Assembly: GCF_004343035.1 (NCBI RefSeq)
Contig: NZ_SMCQ01000008.1
Coordinates: 39,437-103,436 of the forward strand
Source of the DNA: Longibaculum muris
GTDB taxonomy: Bacteria > Bacillota_I > Bacilli_A > Erysipelotrichales > Coprobacillaceae
DNA: 64,000 nucleotides
Direction: 5' to 3'
Position 1 is the stretch's first letter. Each line of letters begins with the position of its first letter. Positions 51,853 through 60,895 of this stretch are shown in pieces. A program made the position numbers and the translations under genes. The notes beneath the pieces were generated by a model that worked only from the letters and a program-made list of their open reading frames with translations, made no database searches and was not told the origin of the DNA.

Positions 51853-54542
51853 TAATCAGCCTTAAACTCTAATTCAATTTGGACTGCTGGAATTTGTTGT
51901 TCTTGTTCACTACCAGGAGCAATTCCCATATGAACAATATTTCTAGCGATATCTTGAGAAATTGATTTTGTCATTTCTTCGAACATATAGAAACCTTCTT
52001 CTGTATATTCTTGTAATGGATCTTTTTGAGCATAAGCTCTTAAATAAATACCATTTCTTAATTTTTGCATAGCATCAATATGATTAATCCATGTATGATC
52101 AATAACACCTAATAAGACACGTCTTTCATAATCTAATTTGATTTCAGGTGGTAAATCTTTGTTAAATCTGTTTTGATATTGTAAATAAACAACTTCAGTT
52201 AAACTCTTAACAAGTTTTTGTGGATCATTTTCTACTTCTTCTTTATGTTTAGCTTTTAGCGTTGCTAATAACATATAGTTTTTAGAAATATATTTCATTG
52301 CACCATCAACATCAACAACAGCATTTTTACCATCTTGTTTTGTAAAGCTACGAATTGTATATTCAACAGATTGTTCAAACATTCCTTTAACAATATCACC
52401 TAAATCTTCTTGAGACATAATATCATCACGTTCTTTATACATGATTTCACGTTGTTGTCTCATGATATCATCATATTGAAGTAATTGTTTACGAATATCA
52501 AAGTTTTGACCTTCAACACGTTTTTGTGCACCCTCAATTGATTTTGTAACCATCTTACTTTCAATCGCTTCATCTTCTAAGAAACTTCCAGTAAATTGTT
52601 GAATCTTTTCACTAGCAAATCTTTGCATCAAGTCATCTTCAAAAGAAACAAAGAATAATGAACATCCAGGATCTCCTTGACGACCAGAACGTCCTCTTAA
52701 CTGATTATCAATACGTCTAGATTCATGTCTTTCACTACCAATAACCATTAAACCACCAATTTCAGCAACACCTTCACCTAATTTAATGTCAGTTCCACGT
52801 CCTGCCATGTTAGTTGCAATTGTTACAGCACCCATAACCCCTGCTTTTTCAATAATCAATGCTTCTTTAGCATGGTTCTTAGCATTTAAGACATTATGTT
52901 TAATACCACGTTTATTTAACATTCTACTTAATAATTCAGAAGTTTCTACTGAAACCGTACCAAGTAAGATTGGTTGACCATAATTATGTCTTTTTTCTAC
53001 TTCATCACAAATAGCCTTATATTTTGCTTTTTGTGTAGCAAAAACCAAATCAGGTTTGTCATCACGAATAACTGGTCTATTTGTAGGAATTTCAATAACA
53101 CGCATGTTATAGATTTGTCTAAATTCTTCTTCTTCTGTTTTAGCAGTTCCTGTCATACCTGCTAATTTATTAAATAAACGGAAGAAGTTTTGGTATGTGA
53201 TGGTTGCTAAAGTAACAGTTTCTTCTTTAATTGGAACACCTTCCTTAGCTTCAATCGCTTGATGTAATCCATCACTATAAGCACGTCCTGGCATAACACG
53301 TCCAGTAAATTGGTCAATAATCATAATACTCGCATTACGAATATCACGACTTCCATCTTCAGTTGCTATCATATATTCTACATCACGAGTCATTGTATAG
53401 TTGGCTTTTAATGCCTGATTAATATGATGAACTAAAGCTGTATTTTCAGGATCATAAAGATTAGCAATCTTAAAATATTTTTCAGCTTTTGTAATACCAC
53501 TTGCTGTTAAAGCAACTGTCTTACTTTCAATGTCAACTTCATAATCATTCTTATATTCTTTACCTTCATCAGCTTCACTAATGTTAGGATTTTCAGCTTG
53601 TAAAGATTTAACAAACTTATCAGCTTGTACATATAAAGCAGCAGTATTCTTCTTACCACCAGAAATAATTAAAGGTGTTCTTGATTCATCAATTAAGATA
53701 GAGTCAACTTCATCGACCAAAGCATAATTTAAAGGTCTTAAAACCTTATCCTCTAATCTTGTCACCATATTATCTCTTAAATAATCAAACCCTAATTCAG
53801 CATTAGTTGTATAAGTGACATCACAACCATGTTGATTACGTTTTTCTTCCTTAGATAATTCACGTTTATTCAATCCAACAGTTAATCCTAAAAATTCTAA
53901 AACTTTACCATTATCTGTTTTATCACGTTCAGCTAAATAATCATTAACTGTAACAACATGAACTCCTTTTCCTTCAATTGCATTCAAATAAACTGGAAAT
54001 ATAGAAGTTAAAGTCTTACCTTCACCAGTTTTCATTTCAGCAATATCCCCATTGTGTAAAGAAATAGCTCCCATTAATTGGACTTTAAATGCTTTTAATC
54101 CTAATTTTCTAAAAGCTGCTTCCCTTACTGTTGCAAAAGCTTCCACTAATATATCATCTAAGCTTGCTCCTTGTTGAATTCTTTCTCTAAAGATTTCAGT
54201 TTGATGAGCTAATTCCTCATCACTCATAGCTTGATATTGAGGTTCTAAATCCATAATTTGTAATGCTTGTTTTTCAAGTTTCTTTAAAATCTTATTATCT
54301 TGAGAAAAAGCTTTCTTAATAGAACCAATCAATCCTCTTTTTTCTTTTTGAGGTGTTGTATTAAATTCAATTGGTGCAGAAGGTTTCTTGACAACATCAT
54401 CAAATGTTTCAATTTCAATATCTTCGCCTAAATCATCACTTAAATCAACAACTTCAATATCCGGATTAAGCCCTAATTCCTCTAGTTCTTTTGCTTCTTT
54501 CTTTTTAATTTGTTTTCTAATTTCTTGCTTTTTACTTGCCAT
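51852..54542 (-). CDS. secA: Protein translocase ATPase SecA with extended N-terminus
   Basis: 896 residues from ATG 54542 (MASKKQEIRKQ), with AAGGAGA eight bases upstream. The first ~80 residues are a highly charged extension absent from ordinary SecA; the normal protein begins around GLIGSIKKAF. NBD1 Walker A MKTGEGKTLTS, DEVDSILIDE, preprotein crosslinking domain, NBD2 with GTVSVETSE and SGRQGDPG are present. The C-terminus ends LEFKAD without the CxCxxxxH zinc/SecB tail. Drives secretion through SecYEG, presumably including the giant surface proteins in this window. First gene of the secA-prfB-yitT operon. Confidence 0.93.
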   Translation of the reverse strand: MASKKQEIRKQIKKKEAKELEELGLNPDIEVVDLSDDLGEDIEIETFDDVVKKPSAPIEFNTTPQKEKRGLIGSIKKAFSQDNKILKKLEKQALQIMDLEPQYQAMSDEELAHQTEIFRERIQQGASLDDILVEAFATVREAAFRKLGLKAFKVQLMGAISLHNGDIAEMKTGEGKTLTSIFPVYLNAIEGKGVHVVTVNDYLAERDKTDNGKVLEFLGLTVGLNKRELSKEEKRNQHGCDVTYTTNAELGFDYLRDNMVTRLEDKVLRPLNYALVDEVDSILIDESRTPLIISGGKKNTAALYVQADKFVKSLQAENPNISEADEGKEYKNDYEVDIESKTVALTASGITKAEKYFKIANLYDPENTALVHHINQALKANYTMTRDVEYMIATEDGSRDIRNASIMIIDQFTGRVMPGRAYSDGLHQAIEAKEGVPIKEETVTLATITYQNFFRLFNKLAGMTGTAKTEEEEFRQIYNMRVIEIPTNRPVIRDDKPDLVFATQKAKYKAICDEVEKRHNYGQPILLGTVSVETSELLSRMLNKRGIKHNVLNAKNHAKEALIIEKAGVMGAVTIATNMAGRGTDIKLGEGVAEIGGLMVIGSERHESRRIDNQLRGRSGRQGDPGCSLFFVSFEDDLMQRFASEKIQQFTGSFLEDEAIESKMVTKSIEGAQKRVEGQNFDIRKQLLQYDDIMRQQREIMYKERDDIMSQEDLGDIVKGMFEQSVEYTIRSFTKQDGKNAVVDVDGAMKYISKNYMLLATLKAKHKEEVENDPQKLVKSLTEVVYLQYQNRFNKDLPPEIKLDYERRVLLGVIDHTWINHIDAMQKLRNGIYLRAYAQKDPLQEYTEEGFYMFEEMTKSISQDIARNIVHMGIAPGSEQEQQIPAVQIELEFKAD

Positions 54543-54668
54543 GAACAAATCTCCTTCCATGCATACTAAAACATTTTCATTATAGCATATAATCTAAAGA
54601 AAACAAAGAAATATCAAGTAAAATACATGTTAAATTCTCGAAAATATATTTCTTCAATGAAAGTAAAA

Positions 54669-54690
54669 ATATGATGCTTACGCACCATAT
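54669..54690 (-). terminator. Terminator of the cold-shock gene
   Basis: ATATGGTGC/GCATCATAT stem with a GTAA loop and TTTTTAC on the minus strand, nine bases after the stop. Confidence 0.7.
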
Positions 54691-54698
54691 CTCTCACT

Positions 54699-54896
54699 TT
54701 AAATCTTCACAACATGCTTTGCTTGTAGTCCTCGGTCACTTTGATAAAGCTCGAATTCTACTAATTCACCTTCATTTAAAGATTTATATCCATCTTGTTC
54801 GATTTGACTATAATGTACAAAGACATCTTTTCCTTCTCCTCTATCAATGAATCCAAAACCTTTTTCAGCGTTAAACCATTTTACTTTACCTTGCAT
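54699..54896 (-). CDS. Cold-shock domain protein
   Basis: 65 residues, the normal CspA/CspB size. RNP1 KGFGFI and RNP2 VFVHYSQI of the five-stranded OB fold are intact; it opens [13 protein letters not shown]. Binds single-stranded RNA/DNA as an RNA chaperone. Monocistronic, AAAGGAG upstream, terminator downstream. Strongly basic-poor (acidic) like mesophilic Csp paralogues. Confidence 0.93.
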   Translation of the reverse strand: MQGKVKWFNAEKGFGFIDRGEGKDVFVHYSQIEQDGYKSLNEGELVEFELYQSDRGLQAKHVVKI

Positions 54897-55066
54897 AATA
54901 ACAACTCCTTTACTTCATGGTCACCTCTATTATATGTATCCATTTATAAATAATTCATCATAATATGTCGACCCATCTTTTTATTTTTATATTTATATAT
55001 TTTATAATAAGAACTCTGTCAAGGGCTGTCTATTGCCTGGGAAATATGTCAAAGCTTGAAACTAAA

Positions 55067-56164
55067 TTACCTCACTCTTTTTCCATTTTGATGATAAATA
55101 TCTTCAAAATAAGTAAACCCATCTTTTTCATCTTGTTCAAAATATCCAATGATATCCTTGGTTGTATCAATATCAATTTGTTTTTGTTTCAATATCTGAT
55201 AAGCATCCTTTGTCTTTTCACCAATTGATACCCCTGATTCAATCGGATATATATTTCCATCATAAAAGTGAAAGATAAACTGTGGTACATAAATACGCCA
55301 TAGTCCAGATGCTCCTCCACCCATTGTGGAAAATACAAGTTTAATTTCTACTTTTTCTAACTCACTATATTGATAATTCTTGTTTCTTTGTTTTGTTTGT
55401 CTCAACATCATCCCTAAGAATATTGAAGTAGAGCTTTGAAATTGACGACTACAAATAGAAATACTTTGATCAGTTAATTCTATATAATCCTGTTTTATTG
55501 TAAATAGATATAAAATCATAAAGAAAATAATAAAGCAGACTGTGATTGCTATAATATATGATTGAATGCTAGGAGTAAAAGATGGCATAAAATCAACTTT
55601 ATTAACATCATTTATATAACGAAACTCTCGAGAAACACCTAACACAAACAATATTCCTGTTAAGACACTTGCAATAATCATAAAAATAACTCCTGTTATA
55701 AAATTTCTTGGCATCACTCTTGTCCCTATAACAACTGTTTTTGAAGGTTTTAAATATTCAACAATTTTATTTAATCCTGAAACCATTTGTTTTTGATTAA
55801 TATTTTCTTCACTAATAATCTTTTCATCTATCATAGCATCTAATAAAGGAATATCTTTTTCTTTAAGATTTTCACATACACTTTGAACATATTCTAAAGA
55901 ATGAATTTTTGAGCTTAATGATTGGATATGTTTTTCTAATACTTCCTGAAAATTTTGGGAATCATTAAGTATACTTTGAATATCTTCAATAGGTATTTGC
56001 AGTTCTCTTAAAAATCTAATTCTTTTTAGATTTAATATATCCTGGTTTGAATAATTTCGATAACCATTTTCATCTCTTTGGGGATGAATCAACCCCATCT
56101 TTTCATAGTATCTTAATGCATAAGATGTCATGTCTAACAATTCTTCTACTTCTTTAATTTGCAT
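55067..56164 (-). CDS. MerR family regulator with membrane C-terminal half
   Basis: 365 residues from ATG 56164 (MQIKEVEELLDMTSYALRYY); the AAAGGAG nine bases before it excludes the earlier ATG. MerR winged helix and dimerisation coil at residues 1-110. Two membrane helices around 170-195 (FITGVIFMIIASVLTGILFVL) and 212-235 (YIIAITVCFIIFFMILYLFTI), then a soluble domain with Trp/Tyr-rich beta pattern that resembles a PH-like membrane-protein domain. Such MerR-membrane fusions are found in Firmicutes, with unknown ligands. It is alone and ends beside the cold-shock gene. Confidence 0.8.
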   Translation of the reverse strand: MQIKEVEELLDMTSYALRYYEKMGLIHPQRDENGYRNYSNQDILNLKRIRFLRELQIPIEDIQSILNDSQNFQEVLEKHIQSLSSKIHSLEYVQSVCENLKEKDIPLLDAMIDEKIISEENINQKQMVSGLNKIVEYLKPSKTVVIGTRVMPRNFITGVIFMIIASVLTGILFVLGVSREFRYINDVNKVDFMPSFTPSIQSYIIAITVCFIIFFMILYLFTIKQDYIELTDQSISICSRQFQSSTSIFLGMMLRQTKQRNKNYQYSELEKVEIKLVFSTMGGGASGLWRIYVPQFIFHFYDGNIYPIESGVSIGEKTKDAYQILKQKQIDIDTTKDIIGYFEQDEKDGFTYFEDIYHQNGKRVR

Positions 56165-56225
56165 AAATATCATCTCCTTTATTCAAACATAATCCTTAGA
56201 CTAAGTATAAGGTCAAGATAAAATA

Positions 56226-56999
56226 TTAATTTAGCTTTATATTCTTTTTATATCTGGCACTTACCCAGCCTTTTTGATACGGAGATTCTTCAAGTTCAAT
56301 ATCCAAAATTCGCTTATCTACCATCTCATTTAAAATAACTTGTAACATTGTTATAAATGGTAAATGACAGCGATCACAAATATCCCATGCATCTAAATAT
56401 TCTTCATCTATGACTGACAAAACCAAATAAAAATAATCACTATAAGATTTATTCACAATTACCCCATTTTCTAACAATCTTATATCACTATTTATTTTAA
56501 CTTGCTTTTCCCATTCTTCACTTAATTCTTGTTTTTCTAATTCCGTTAACAAATGATATTCAAGATCATAGAGATTATCTAATTTTTCACAAAATTCTAC
56601 TTTATCATAAATTGTTTGATTATAATAATCTTCATTTTGACATGGTGGAATAGAAACTACATATATGTCCTTATCACTATAACGACTGACAAGATATAAT
56701 AGATTCATATAATCATCTGGACATCTTAGTGAAGCCCAAATTCTTATTTTATGAAATTTCTGTATACTTTGTTCAAATTTTTTTATATCTTCATATGCAA
56801 AGTCTTTATAATCCTCATCGCAATATTTTGTATCCATATCATATACTTTACGTCTCTGTAAACTTGATAACCCTAAAGATATATCACCCAAATAAAGGTT
56901 AAAATTAAATGACAAATAATTAAGTTTTATTCGATTCATTCTCAAATCACCAATACAAACATCACCAAATAGAATATCGACTATATCATCATTATCCAT
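56226..56999 (-). CDS. DUF1835/DUF3658-like protein
   Basis: 257 residues. The N-terminal IVDILFGDVCIGDLRM followed by LNYLSFNFNLYLGDISLGL fits the start of DUF1835 proteins (in which a short GDS-like strand-turn precedes an LSIG-type loop). The C-terminal DAWDICDRCHLPFITMLQVIL with NEMVDKRILDIE resembles the DUF3658 winged-helix end. Function unknown; cytoplasmic. The match is by pattern and needs a profile search. Confidence 0.5.
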   Translation of the reverse strand: MDNDDIVDILFGDVCIGDLRMNRIKLNYLSFNFNLYLGDISLGLSSLQRRKVYDMDTKYCDEDYKDFAYEDIKKFEQSIQKFHKIRIWASLRCPDDYMNLLYLVSRYSDKDIYVVSIPPCQNEDYYNQTIYDKVEFCEKLDNLYDLEYHLLTELEKQELSEEWEKQVKINSDIRLLENGVIVNKSYSDYFYLVLSVIDEEYLDAWDICDRCHLPFITMLQVILNEMVDKRILDIELEESPYQKGWVSARYKKNIKLN

Positions 57000-57054
57000 A
57001 AATAACTCCTTTAAAATGAATTCATTAATTTTATTCTATTATTTTAAAATAGGA

Positions 57055-57082
57055 TGTCTAGGGAGAAAGTTCTCCTTAGACA
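57055..57082 (-). terminator. Terminator of the comF operon
   Basis: TGTCTAGGGAGAA/TTCTCCTTAGACA stem with one mismatch around AG, overlapping the comFC stop; TATTTTA follows on the minus strand. Confidence 0.5.
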
Positions 57083-57729
57083 AACTTTAATCCTTCTTCA
57101 TCTTGTTTAGTTGATAAAACAAGAAATTCTACCTTTTGTGGTGCATACTTTAAAACTAAGTTCAAACAAGTTAAAAGTGTTGAGCCTGATGTGACGACAT
57201 CATCAAGTATCAATACCTTTTTCCCTCTTAACATTTCTCCATCTCTTATATTTATTTTTTGATGAACTTGTTGTCTTTCTTGATACGATAAATCACTTTG
57301 TTTATACTTTTGAGTTTTATAAAGACCAGTAAAAACTTGATGTGAAAAAGTTTGTGCAATGGTTTCTATCGGTGAAAAACCACGTTTCTGATTATCTTCT
57401 TTTGAGCTAGGGGCTACAACGATTACATAATTTCGATATTTTTGTTCAAGCTCTTGTCGATATAAACATAGAAAAGCATCTTTCAAAGCATAGTCATATA
57501 GACCTTTGTATTGAAATAACAAGCCTCTAAAAAATTCATTATAATGATAGAGAATACGCATTGGGTAATGATGAAATGCAATGTTAAGGTCAATGATTTC
57601 AAATTTTTGAAGGCATTTATAACATAGTGGTAAAGGATGTAATAAAGCAAACAACGATATATTTGTTAAAGGAGCTTTTGAACAAATTAAGCATCTATGG
57701 AATTTAGTTTCTTGATGTTTTGAATACAT
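57076..57729 (-). CDS. comFC: ComFC-type phosphoribosyltransferase-fold protein
   Basis: 217 residues. An N-terminal Cys pair region (CLICSKAP and LCYKCLQ) precedes a phosphoribosyltransferase fold with the PRPP motif VLILDDVVTSGST (about residue 168) and KRGFSPIETIAQ (about 110). The C1-C2 type I PRTase of the competence ComF operon and Gram-negative GntX share this layout. In Firmicutes it acts with ComFA in natural transformation. The start lies 43 bases inside comFA, so they are coupled. Confidence 0.9.
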   Translation of the reverse strand: MYSKHQETKFHRCLICSKAPLTNISLFALLHPLPLCYKCLQKFEIIDLNIAFHHYPMRILYHYNEFFRGLLFQYKGLYDYALKDAFLCLYRQELEQKYRNYVIVVAPSSKEDNQKRGFSPIETIAQTFSHQVFTGLYKTQKYKQSDLSYQERQQVHQKINIRDGEMLRGKKVLILDDVVTSGSTLLTCLNLVLKYAPQKVEFLVLSTKQDEEGLKFV

Positions 57730-58823
57730 TGTTGTATACCTTTGGTTCTGCCACTTGCTAAAATATAAACCTTTCCACTAGGATGATTGGGTTTACGCCC
57801 AACTCGCCCTGCAATTTGAGTAAGAGTTCGCTCATCAAAAATGCTTTTTTCTCCTTGATAAACAATAACCTGAACATCCTCAATAGTAATTCCTCTTTCC
57901 AAAAGTGTTGTTGATACAATAACATCTAATTGATTATCTTTGAATCTTTGGATAGTTTCCTGATTATTCATATGTTGAGATGACACACCAGCCACTTTAA
58001 AGGAGGAGGCTAAATATGTTACCATCTTATGAACACACGCTATACTTGAGACATAAATGATGACTTTCTTTTGGAGGTGAGAAATCAACCATTTACAAAC
58101 GATACCTTGAAATATTGTCGGAATAATCAAAAGTTTAGGAACTGGCAAATCATGACCATGATAACGACGATTCATGATTAGCACTTCATCTTGATTATCT
58201 TTAAGCAATGGTATAGTTGCACTCAATTTTACATATCGACCAACACAACAGCGATTAAACATTTCATTTAACACATCATTACCATAATAAGGAAAAGCAT
58301 CCACTTCATCGGCAATCATCAATTGAAATCCAATTTGATTTTCAAAACGATATAACTGATGCATTGTACAAACAATAAAATTTGAATCAGCATTTTCTAT
58401 ATGTCCACCATAGAGTAAACCAATTGTGACATTACAGAAAGCTTCTTTCAATCTTTGGTAGAGCTCAATCACAAGTTCTTTGCGTGGAACACAATAACAA
58501 ACCCGATGTCCCTGATTCAAGGCATAACAAATCAATTCAAAGACAACTTCTGTCTTTCCAGAACCACAAACAGCTAAGACTAATGAATTCAAATTATTTT
58601 GGTAATTTTCTAATAATCTTAAAGAGATTTTTTGCTGGCTTGGTGATAACTGAAAATTCAAAGCATAAGAGATAGGTTTATGAAAAAGAAATTCTTTTGA
58701 TTCTGTTTGCCTTTCTTCATTGACAAAGACTCTGTGAAATGGAATACATTGACGACAATAGTATTGCCCATCAATTTGATAAAACATTTGTGCATCTTGA
58801 TTATGACATCTAGGACATTGCAT
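57687..58823 (-). CDS. comFA: ComFA-type DNA helicase
   Basis: 378 residues from ATG 58823 (MQCPRCHNQDA), because GGGTG has proper spacing only to this ATG. A zinc-binding Cys tetrad at the N-terminus (CPRC, CRQC), Walker A AVCGSGKTEVVFEL (about residue 86), DEAD-type box ADEVDAFPY (about 172) and motif VI AGRVGRK near the C-terminus. ComFA pulls transforming single-stranded DNA into the cytoplasm. Its length (about 380) is at the lower end of the family because the N-terminus is compact. The complete comFA-comFC pair suggests potential natural competence, but no other com genes are in the window. Confidence 0.9.
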   Translation of the reverse strand: MQCPRCHNQDAQMFYQIDGQYYCRQCIPFHRVFVNEERQTESKEFLFHKPISYALNFQLSPSQQKISLRLLENYQNNLNSLVLAVCGSGKTEVVFELICYALNQGHRVCYCVPRKELVIELYQRLKEAFCNVTIGLLYGGHIENADSNFIVCTMHQLYRFENQIGFQLMIADEVDAFPYYGNDVLNEMFNRCCVGRYVKLSATIPLLKDNQDEVLIMNRRYHGHDLPVPKLLIIPTIFQGIVCKWLISHLQKKVIIYVSSIACVHKMVTYLASSFKVAGVSSQHMNNQETIQRFKDNQLDVIVSTTLLERGITIEDVQVIVYQGEKSIFDERTLTQIAGRVGRKPNHPSGKVYILASGRTKGIQQCIQNIKKLNSIDA

Positions 58824-59075
58824 CTTCATCACCCAAATTCATCATAACACACATTTACCCCTTGTGGGTCTCAACTTGATGACAAATTTGCCTCTTGATT
58901 TTCTCAAGATTTTATCTTTATTATCGCAAAAAACATTGATAAAAACATAACTTTTTATAAACCTATGAAAAAGTAGTGAAACCAAAATGAGAATACCATA
59001 AGAATTTTATGAGAATTGAAAATGGATTTAAACATATTTTTTATTTAATTTCATAGAATATATGGGGTGAAAATA

Positions 59076-60875
59076 ATGAGTGGAATCGTAACGATTTGTA
59101 ATTATCAAAAGAATTTATTGAAATACGATGAAAAGTTAAAAAGGATGACTGAATTAATAAAAAAACGTGGTCCTGATCATGAAGGATATTTTATGACACC
59201 TCATTGTTTGATGAGTCATAAAAGATTATCTGTCATAGATATTAAAAATGGAAATCAACCAATGTTATATACTTATCATGATAAGATTTATCGTATTGTT
59301 TATCATGGTGAAATCTACAATATGATTGATTTAAAAAATCATTTCATTGAACTTGGTTATACTTTTGAAACAAATAGTGATGCTGAAGTTATTCTTGTTA
59401 GCTATATTGAATATCAAGAACATTGTTTAGATTTATTTGAAGGTGGTTTTGCTTTTGTAATTGATGATGGAGAGAGATTATTTATTGCAAGAGATCAATT
59501 AGGTATTAAACCACTTTATTATTATATGGATGAAGATCAGACTTTAGTTATTGCAAGTGAAGTGAAATGTATATTAACTTATATTGGTAAAGCCATTGTA
59601 GATAAAAATGGTATCAAAGAGTTACTTGGACTAGGTCCTAGTCTTACACCAGGGTATACAATTTATAAAGGAATTTATTCTTTGCGACCAGGTTATTACA
59701 TGTATTATGATGGTGAGTGTCAGAAAAACTGTTATTGGAAAGTCCATGATGAACCACATACTGAAGATTTAGCTGAAACAATTGAACATGTGAAAAGCTT
59801 GGTTGTAGAAAGTGTTCAACAACAATTAATTGGTGATGTGCCTATATCAACCATGTTATCAGGTGGACTAGACTCAAGCATTATTACTGCACTTACAAGT
59901 CAATATATCCATCCACTAACGACTTATAGTATTACCTATGAAGATCAAGATAAATATTTTCAAGCCTATGATTATCAAACAACAATGGATGATGATTATA
60001 TTCAAGAAATGTTATCACGTTATCCAACCTATCATCACAAGATAACTTTAAAACAAGAGGATTTACTTAATGCTTTAGAAGAATCATTGATTGCTAGAGA
60101 TATGCCTGGTATGGCGGATATTGATTCAAGTTTTCTATTATTTGCTAAAGAGATTTCTAAAAATCATAAAGTTTCCTTATCTGGTGAATGTGCTGATGAA
60201 ATTTTTGGTGGTTATCCTTGGTTTTATAAGGAAGAACTTTACACACAGCCCTATTTCCCTTGGATGCGTGATTTAGATCAAAAGATTGATTTATTTAATG
60301 ATAAAGTCAAATCTTTAGATTTAGAACATTATATTAAACAAAGATATCAGGAATCTCTTTTAGAAATTCCTACAACTGATACAAAAAAACAAATGATTTA
60401 TTTGAATATTCAATGGTTTATGCAAACCTTACTTGCTCGTGCTGATAGTCAAACTATGCGTTCTTCTTTAGAAGTAAGAGTACCTTTTGCTACAGTTAAA
60501 ATATTGCAATATCTCTACAACATGCCTAAAGAATTTATGTTCTATAAAGGTGAAGAAAAAGGTATCTTACGTGCTGCTTTTGAAGATATTTTGCCTGATG
60601 ATATTGCCCATCGTAAGAAAAACCCATATCCAAAAACACATTCTCCAATCTATTGTGATATTATTTATGAAAAATTAAAAGAATCACTGAGTGATCCTTC
60701 TAATATTCTTTATCAATTCTTTGATAAAGAAAAACTTATCCATTTTGTTGAAAGTAAAGGAAAGAGTTTTACTGCCCCTTGGTTTGGACAATTAATGATG
60801 GGGCCTCAATTAATGGCTTACTTTTATCAAATCTATTTATGGGGTAAAATCTATCATATTGAATTAGATTTTTAA
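59076..60875 (+). CDS. Asparagine synthetase-like protein with altered glutaminase site
   Basis: 599 residues from ATG 59076, GGGGTG upstream. Two-domain asparagine synthetase B layout. The synthetase half is intact: PP-loop LSGGLDSSIITAL (about residue 265) and LSGECADEIFGGYPW (about 375). In the N-terminal Ntn-glutaminase half, the usual MCGI start reads MSGI, so the nucleophile Cys is Ser, and the conserved NGEIYN oxyanion segment reads HGEIYN. RGPDHEGY, RLSVIDIKNG and SDAEVI remain. Glutamine hydrolysis is likely lost or slow, so it may use ammonia. Monocistronic, convergent with a phosphodiesterase. Confidence 0.85.
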   Translation: MSGIVTICNYQKNLLKYDEKLKRMTELIKKRGPDHEGYFMTPHCLMSHKRLSVIDIKNGNQPMLYTYHDKIYRIVYHGEIYNMIDLKNHFIELGYTFETNSDAEVILVSYIEYQEHCLDLFEGGFAFVIDDGERLFIARDQLGIKPLYYYMDEDQTLVIASEVKCILTYIGKAIVDKNGIKELLGLGPSLTPGYTIYKGIYSLRPGYYMYYDGECQKNCYWKVHDEPHTEDLAETIEHVKSLVVESVQQQLIGDVPISTMLSGGLDSSIITALTSQYIHPLTTYSITYEDQDKYFQAYDYQTTMDDDYIQEMLSRYPTYHHKITLKQEDLLNALEESLIARDMPGMADIDSSFLLFAKEISKNHKVSLSGECADEIFGGYPWFYKEELYTQPYFPWMRDLDQKIDLFNDKVKSLDLEHYIKQRYQESLLEIPTTDTKKQMIYLNIQWFMQTLLARADSQTMRSSLEVRVPFATVKILQYLYNMPKEFMFYKGEEKGILRAAFEDILPDDIAHRKKNPYPKTHSPIYCDIIYEKLKESLSDPSNILYQFFDKEKLIHFVESKGKSFTAPWFGQLMMGPQLMAYFYQIYLWGKIYHIELDF

Positions 60876-60895
60876 GGACAAGATTTCTTGTCCTT
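60874..60895. terminator. Bidirectional terminator
   Basis: AAGGACAAGA/TCTTGTCCTT perfect stem with a 2-base loop and TTTT, sandwiched between the convergent asnB-like and phosphodiesterase stops. Confidence 0.85.

Noticed and set aside
58824..59075. T-box or amino-acid riboswitch upstream of the asparagine synthetase gene
   Set aside because: No T-box core sequence, specifier hairpin or terminator could be found in the 250-base upstream region; only AT-rich DNA is seen.
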